A stretch of DNA of 64,000 nt, from positions 310,001 to 374,000 of the forward strand of contig NZ_JAGGLR010000006.1 in NCBI RefSeq assembly GCF_017874715.1, given 5' to 3'. Below are positions 59,720 through 64,000 of this stretch, in pieces. This stretch comes from Streptomyces iranensis. GTDB lineage: Bacteria; Actinomycetota; Actinomycetes; Streptomycetales; Streptomycetaceae. Made by a program: the position numbers and the translations under genes. Below the pieces are notes generated by a model. The model was not told the origin of the DNA, searched no databases, and saw only the letters and a program-made list of their open reading frames with translations. Each line of letters begins with the position of its first letter. The stretch's first letter is position 1.

Positions 59720-61462
59720 TCAGTCGGCCGACGCGACGAAGGTGCGGGCCGCCTTGTCGTGCCAGCACTGCCGCCACGGGCGGTCGAACAGGCACCACAG
59801 CACGTTCAGCACACCGATGACGAGCACCCCCAGCACCGAGTAGACCAGCCAGCGGCGCAGCGCGGTGCCGAAGGACGGGGTGTCGTGCTCCTCGATGTCC
59901 AGCACCCGCACCCCGCACAGCCTCTTGCCGAGCGTGCGGCCCCACTTGGCGGTCGGCAGAGTCTCCAGGACGACGCCGAGGACGAGCAGCAGACCGAGGA
60001 CGATGCCCAGATAGCCGCTGGTGGTGCCGTCCAGGAAGTAGACCGTGACGGTCTCGCCGCTCTGCTTGGCCGTCTCGACCTTCTCGTCGATGTGGTCGCT
60101 CGCCTTGCTCCACAGCGGGAACGCGACGGCGCCGACGACGCCGAGCAGCACGACCGAGTCGATCAGCCGGGCGGCGAGGCGGCGGCCGAGCGAGGCGGGC
60201 CGGCCCTCGGCCTGGGCGGCCAGGAGGAAGGGATTGTCGACCGGCGGCTTCCAGGGGATGACGCCCTCGGGCGCGCCCGGGGCCGCGCCGTGCGGGGCCG
60301 CCTGGGGCGCCGCCTGCGGGGCCGCCTGGGGAGCGTGCGGGGCGGCCTGCGGCGGGCTCTGCGGCGGGCCGGGCTGCTGGGTGAACTGCCCCTGCGGCTG
60401 CCAGGCAGGGCCGCCGCCCTGGGCGGGGATACCGCCGAAGGGCTGCTGGGGCTGCTGGGGCTGGTGTGTCTGCGGAGGCTGCTGGGGCTGGTGCGGGGGC
60501 TGGGCCGGGGGTGCGGCCTCGGCGCCCTTGCTCGCGCCGCCGCGACCGATCGCCCGGATCGCCATCGTCCCGTCGTCCCGGCCCGCCGTCTGGCCCCGGC
60601 CCTGGTCCCAGCCCTGGTCCTGCCCCTGACCCTGCCCCTGGCCGGTCGTGGGTGCCGCTCCGCCGCCGCGCCCCACCGTGCGGAACGTCATCGTCCCGTC
60701 GCCCGCCGGGGCGGGGGTCCCGCCCTCGTCCGCCGGGGGCAGCTCCGGGGCCCGGCGGACGGGCGGCAGGGCCTGCGTCGAGCGGTCCGACGTGCGCCCG
60801 CTCCCGCCCGCGCGCATGGTCAGCGTGCCGTCATCGCGCCCGGCGTCCTCACCCGGACCCGCGCGGCGCGGGTCGGGCACGCCGGGCCACTGCCCGCCAC
60901 CGGCTTGTCCCCCACCGGCCTGGGGGTCGCCGGGGGCGTCCGGCTCCGCGCCCCAGGAGATCCGGCGGTCCTGCTCACCGCCGAACCCGCCCTGCTGGGC
61001 GGCGTCCGCGTGCCAGGCCGTGCCGGCGTCGGGGCGGGTGCCGTGCAGCCGCTGGGGATCGTTCCAGTCCACGGACGCCGGAACCCCGCCGGGCGGCACC
61101 GGCTGCGCTCCCATGCCACCGCCCGCGGCCTCGGGCGGCCCGCCCGCGCCCCGGACGTCCATCTCGGCGCTCCGGCGCAGCTCGGGCAGTGCGCTGCCGG
61201 TCTCCTCGGCGGCCTGCGGCGCCGGATCCTCGTCCAGGAACATCGGGCCCGTCTCGTCCGGCGGCGGGCTGATCACCTGGGTGTGGGTGACCCCGGGCGG
61301 CGGCGCGGGCATGGCCTCGCCCTCGGCCGGGGCGGGACGGCTGGTGCCGGGCACCCAGGCGGCGCCGTTCCAGTAACGGATGTAGCCAGGGATGGACGGA
61401 TCTGGGTAGTACCCCACCCCGGGCATTTCTGCCGAACCCCCGCCACTAGGAGGCGTCGCCAT
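59720..61462 (-). CDS. DUF2510-RDD membrane protein (3), start abuts an integrated element
   Basis: 580 residues from the ATG at 61462 (AGGGAG upstream). Residues about 17-40 are DUF2510 (GYYPDPSIPGYIRYWNGAAW). About 380 residues are low-complexity Pro/Gly/Gln/Ala, including PQQPPQTHQPQQPQQP, and repeats of DDGT(M/L)xxRAxG. The C-terminal RDD domain has LAARLIDSVVLLGVVGAV and LGKRLCGVRVLDIEE with CWHDKAARTFVAS. The start codon overlaps, on the other strand, that of the serine recombinase of the integrated element, so the native promoter has been displaced. Confidence 0.88.
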   Translation of the reverse strand: MATPPSGGGSAEMPGVGYYPDPSIPGYIRYWNGAAWVPGTSRPAPAEGEAMPAPPPGVTHTQVISPPPDETGPMFLDEDPAPQAAEETGSALPELRRSAEMDVRGAGGPPEAAGGGMGAQPVPPGGVPASVDWNDPQRLHGTRPDAGTAWHADAAQQGGFGGEQDRRISWGAEPDAPGDPQAGGGQAGGGQWPGVPDPRRAGPGEDAGRDDGTLTMRAGGSGRTSDRSTQALPPVRRAPELPPADEGGTPAPAGDGTMTFRTVGRGGGAAPTTGQGQGQGQDQGWDQGRGQTAGRDDGTMAIRAIGRGGASKGAEAAPPAQPPHQPQQPPQTHQPQQPQQPFGGIPAQGGGPAWQPQGQFTQQPGPPQSPPQAAPHAPQAAPQAAPQAAPHGAAPGAPEGVIPWKPPVDNPFLLAAQAEGRPASLGRRLAARLIDSVVLLGVVGAVAFPLWSKASDHIDEKVETAKQSGETVTVYFLDGTTSGYLGIVLGLLLVLGVVLETLPTAKWGRTLGKRLCGVRVLDIEEHDTPSFGTALRRWLVYSVLGVLVIGVLNVLWCLFDRPWRQCWHDKAARTFVASAD

Positions 61463-63236
61463 GTCCCCTACTCCCTTCACGGCCAACACGCTTGACCTGT
61501 CCGCCGTATCCGGCATCGACGACCCGATGATCACGCAGCTACGCGAGCGAGGCCGCACGACCACCCTGGACCTCTCTGCGGGCTACGCGCAGTACGTACC
61601 ACAGCGACCGGGCGGATACCTACGTCTCTCTATGCATGACATTAACGAAGAACGACGAGCCCGGAAGGAGGCGTCCAAAAGGAAGACCGCCATCGAACGA
61701 CAGACCGAGGACATCGAGGCCAAGCGCCAGGCACTCAAGTGGGGCAAGTTCGCCAAGCTGTACATAGACGACGATACGAGCGCCTACAAGAAGAAGAGGA
61801 TCACCCGCCCTGACGGGAGCGTCGATTGGGTCGTACTTCGCGAAGATTTTCAACAAATGCTGAAAGATCTGCTAAATGGAGTGATTGACGGAATCATCTT
61901 CTATGACTTGGACCGCCTCGTTAGGCAGCCAAGGGACCTAGAAGATCTCGCGAATGTGGTCAACGAAGTAAAGCGGCCCGCCATCGGAGCAACAAGCGAA
62001 CTCAACCTCGTCAGGGAATCCGATTGCAATATGGCGCGCGTCATGTGCGTCATGCTGTTGAAACAGTCCCAGGACACAGCCCGACGCGTTGCCCGAGACA
62101 CATTAGCAGCAGCTGAGGTGGGAATCCCCATAGGCCGCCTCGGTTACGGATGGGTGCGCAAGGGCGAGGATGTAGGCACGAAGATTGAGGAAGAGGCAAA
62201 AGTCGTAAGGCGCATCTTCCGTGAGCTAGTGGAGAAGAATGGAACTCCGTCGTCCATCACACGAGGTCTGACGCTTTCAGAAATCCCCTCTCCGGGTGGA
62301 GGCGATTGGACCACGGCCACAGTGAAACTCATTCTCTCGAATCCACGATATGCGGGAATGGTTCTCTACAGCGGACGCCACCGGCTCGAACCATCCAAGC
62401 AACACGACGGAATGTCTAAGCTACTCACCGACGAGAACGGGAATCCCGTAATGGGGACCTGGGATGAAATCGTGTCCCCACAGACATGGTTCAAAGCCCA
62501 AGGCATTCTAAAAGCACGCCAAGAGCAGAACGGGGTAGACACCACCCCCGTAGGAGGGCATGAATACGGAAAGTACCTACTAACAGGGGTTGTCCGTTGC
62601 TACAAATGCAAGAAGCCCATGGAAGGCCGCTGGAACGGAAAGGCGCAATACCACCAGTACCGTTGCCAATCTCGCGGACGAAACGGCGCATGCGGCTCAA
62701 CCGCACGAAAGATGGCACCCCTTGACGATCTCATAGACATACTCATGGAGGAGTTCCTGATTGAGAAACTAGGAGTTTCACTCAACGAGGGCGATGAAGA
62801 AGATGAAGAAATCACCGAGCAGCGCACCGAACTAGAGGAGCAGAAAAGCGCAGCGATCGGGGAAAAGGATCGACTTAAGGAGAAGTGGGAGCGCGGAGAA
62901 CTCTCTGACGTTGGGTGGTCAAACGAGGATTACTACGAACACATCGGAGTGATATCGAAGAAGATTCGAGAGCTTATCGAGAAACTCGAAGACCTAGGCT
63001 CCGCCCCTGACCCCAAAGCCGTAGAGAGCGACCTAATGCTATGGAGGTCAGGGGACAACGTTGAGAAGCGCACGATAATCAAGCGCTACATGAAACACAT
63101 ACAGCTTCTCAAGGGGCCTAAGGGTCGAGGCAAATTCGACCCGAATACCGTAATTCCTATCTGGCGGGAGCAGGGGGGTCGCCCCTCTGGCCGAACCCCC
63201 GGAGAAGCGACCGCAGATGTACCCGCTCCTCATTAG
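61461..63236 (+). CDS. int: Large serine recombinase (integrase)
   Basis: 591 residues; ATG at 61461 preceded by AGGAGG 7 nt upstream (that site lies inside the RDD gene). Catalytic domain: GGYLRLS with Ser57 as likely nucleophile, then the AIERQTEDI and IIFYDLDRLVRQPRDLEDL motifs. A recombinase domain follows (GRLGYGWVRKGE to ILSNPRYAGMVLY). The zinc ribbon is CYKCKKPMEGRW with RCQSRGRNGACG, and a long coiled coil runs at about residues 445-520. About 54 residues precede YLRLS, more than the usual 10-20. GC content and codon use (TTA, AGA, ATA) are foreign. It catalyses attP x attB integration of the element. Confidence 0.93.
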   Translation: MSPTPFTANTLDLSAVSGIDDPMITQLRERGRTTTLDLSAGYAQYVPQRPGGYLRLSMHDINEERRARKEASKRKTAIERQTEDIEAKRQALKWGKFAKLYIDDDTSAYKKKRITRPDGSVDWVVLREDFQQMLKDLLNGVIDGIIFYDLDRLVRQPRDLEDLANVVNEVKRPAIGATSELNLVRESDCNMARVMCVMLLKQSQDTARRVARDTLAAAEVGIPIGRLGYGWVRKGEDVGTKIEEEAKVVRRIFRELVEKNGTPSSITRGLTLSEIPSPGGGDWTTATVKLILSNPRYAGMVLYSGRHRLEPSKQHDGMSKLLTDENGNPVMGTWDEIVSPQTWFKAQGILKARQEQNGVDTTPVGGHEYGKYLLTGVVRCYKCKKPMEGRWNGKAQYHQYRCQSRGRNGACGSTARKMAPLDDLIDILMEEFLIEKLGVSLNEGDEEDEEITEQRTELEEQKSAAIGEKDRLKEKWERGELSDVGWSNEDYYEHIGVISKKIRELIEKLEDLGSAPDPKAVESDLMLWRSGDNVEKRTIIKRYMKHIQLLKGPKGRGKFDPNTVIPIWREQGGRPSGRTPGEATADVPAPH

Positions 63237-63324
63237 TTAGATCCGGAGCACGCGCCAAATGGCGGGCCACCCAAGCGCACACGGCAGGATCATTGCGATT
63301 GACCCTGCCGTGCCGCTCAGCCAT
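63157..63324 (-). CDS. Small protein between rep and int, possible directionality factor
   Basis: 55 residues from the ATG at 63324, which has GGAAGG upstream and overlaps the rep stop by 8 nt. Sequence RHGRVNRNDPAVCAWVARHL followed by TNEERVHLRSLLRG: basic and helical, with no zinc or HTH motif that I can name. Its 3' end overlaps the converging integrase gene by 80 nt. Its position, coupled to rep and against int, is where excision factors are found in such elements, but this is inference. Confidence 0.65.
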   Translation of the reverse strand: MAERHGRVNRNDPAVCAWVARHLARAPDLTNEERVHLRSLLRGFGQRGDPPAPAR

Positions 63325-64000
63325 AAACCCGCCTTCCCTCTTCATTACTTAGCTCAGAGCGACCTATGTCGCGGCTACGGGAAAGGTCTTGCGAAACACC
63401 CGCTGCTATCTCTGCCTCAGCGGGTGTATGTCCCGACCGCACGTATCTCCACGCGGACTCAATTTCCGTAGGCACATCAGCCGGAACTGAGCCGCCAGCC
63501 GCTTTCGTCTTTCGGTATTCAGCACGGACGGCGCGCAGTTGCTCATAGGTAGTGGAGTAGCGCCGCGACTTGGTGAGCACATGGCCTCGGTAGCCGAGTG
63601 CATGAGCCCACAGGCGCAGGCGGAGCGGGGCCAGCTCGACTACGCCGCCCAGGCGCCAACAGGTGCCCATGAGTGCGCGCACATGGGGGCTGATCCGCAG
63701 CCGATCGATCTCACCGGCTGATGCGATGCGCCGGTCAATGCCTCCCACTTCCCCCACGCTCTTCGACACGTACTTCGCGATGTACGCGGCAACGGCCTCA
63801 TCGGTCATCGGCACGCCGTCAATCTCCGAATGCACGCTGTGGATCGCGTGTACGTCGATCTCGGCGCCCCAACGGATGATGTGCTCCCCCAAGCCCGGGG
63901 CGTATGGCGTACGGGCCTCAGCGGCCTCTACAGCGCTTCGGACGACCGTCTCTAGAATCTCCGCCGTGACCTCAGATGGCGGAGCGTCCTCGGGCCCGGA
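63317..64000 (-). CDS. RepSA-like replication initiator, 5' end outside the window
   Basis: 227 residues visible; the frame stays open to the window edge, and the TTG at 63892 is not a needed start. The segment LGEHIIRWGAEIDVHAI, followed by VAAYIAKYVSKSVGE, is the conserved C-terminal part of RepSA/replication initiators of pSAM2-type elements (HUH-like rolling-circle Rep with the YIAKY tyrosine region). LGYRGHVLTKSRRYSTTYEQLR also matches. It enables excised-element replication. Confidence 0.85.
   Translation of the reverse strand, partial: SGPEDAPPSEVTAEILETVVRSAVEAAEARTPYAPGLGEHIIRWGAEIDVHAIHSVHSEIDGVPMTDEAVAAYIAKYVSKSVGEVGGIDRRIASAGEIDRLRISPHVRALMGTCWRLGGVVELAPLRLRLWAHALGYRGHVLTKSRRYSTTYEQLRAVRAEYRKTKAAGGSVPADVPTEIESAWRYVRSGHTPAEAEIAAGVSQDLSRSRDIGRSELSNEEGRRVYG

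Larger units (their letters stand above)
61461..64000. mobile_element. Left end of an integrative element (AICE-like), cut by the window
   Basis: From 61.46 kb GC content drops and codon use changes abruptly. Genes: serine recombinase, small coupled gene, RepSA-like initiator. Rep plus integrase is the core of actinobacterial integrative and conjugative elements; transfer genes would lie beyond 64000. The left boundary (attL) should lie near 61.38-61.47 kb at the 5' end of the RDD gene; exact core not determinable without the right end. Confidence 0.75.

Overview
This is high-GC (about 72%) actinobacterial chromosome, almost certainly Streptomyces. The evidence is the strong third-position GC bias, purine-rich GGAGG-type ribosome binding sites, rare TTA codons, several XRE/DUF397/ATPase regulator sets, the cslA-glxA tip-glycan genes, class E and class F sortases, DasR-type operators and an LPMO chitin-binding protein. 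From about 12 kb to 61 kb the gene order matches, as far as I remember it, the conserved core of Streptomyces chromosomes (S. coelicolor SCO2830s to SCO2920s). No species can be assigned from the sequence alone.

0-12 kb is more accessory in character. It holds two paralogous LuxR-type regulators, a small protein ending in an RHIM-like amyloid motif (BASS3 type), and a divergent ATPase / XRE-DUF397 regulator set. These are followed by an AA10 LPMO under a DasR site, tRNA-Lys, and a PadR regulator. Next come a carotenoid-oxygenase operon and a divergent TMEM175-like channel, whose shared promoter region carries the same GACATGT palindromes as the PadR promoter. A secreted choice-of-anchor protein follows, then the fused remains of a second ATPase/XRE pair.

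12-37 kb: a GntR/FadR regulator; a translationally coupled pair of cis-prenyltransferase and a DUF2236 (MpaB/Lcp-type) oxygenase fused to EF-hands, the most unusual unit here; the cellulose-synthase-like glycan module (cslA, glxA, GH6 hydrolase); a class F sortase unit; a HAD-IIA phosphatase; a very long acidic repeat protein with an LAATG sorting signal; a ROK regulator divergent from a Gfo/Idh oxidoreductase plus UPF0303 protein; an FAH-family hydrolase; YidC/DUF6412; a class E sortase; a DUF445 protein; an SGNH hydrolase; a DUF1707 protein; and an ABC-2 exporter.

37-61 kb: a bifunctional PBP, a GroES-like protein, Bcp, a fused and broken pair of HNH endonuclease genes, an odd tRNA with UAG anticodon, RdgB, RNase PH, and the GlcNAc PTS genes (EIIB and EIIC) with three DasR sites. 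Next are an MBL-fold hydrolase, the CysO-CysM-Mec sulfur-carrier cysteine pathway with a cysteine-containing leader peptide, an amino acid permease, ClpS and DUF2017, NAD salvage (pncB, pncA), a secreted M6 protease, and three RDD membrane proteins.

61.46 kb to the end is the left end of an integrative element. Its large serine recombinase starts head to head with, and overlaps, the start codon of the third RDD gene. It is followed by a small gene and a RepSA-like replication initiator running off the window. Its base composition and codon use are clearly less GC-rich than the host. At least four copies of a GC-rich intergenic repeat with a CTGGGGC hairpin (29.9, 33.9, 40.4 and 54.9 kb) fill the longer gene-free gaps.
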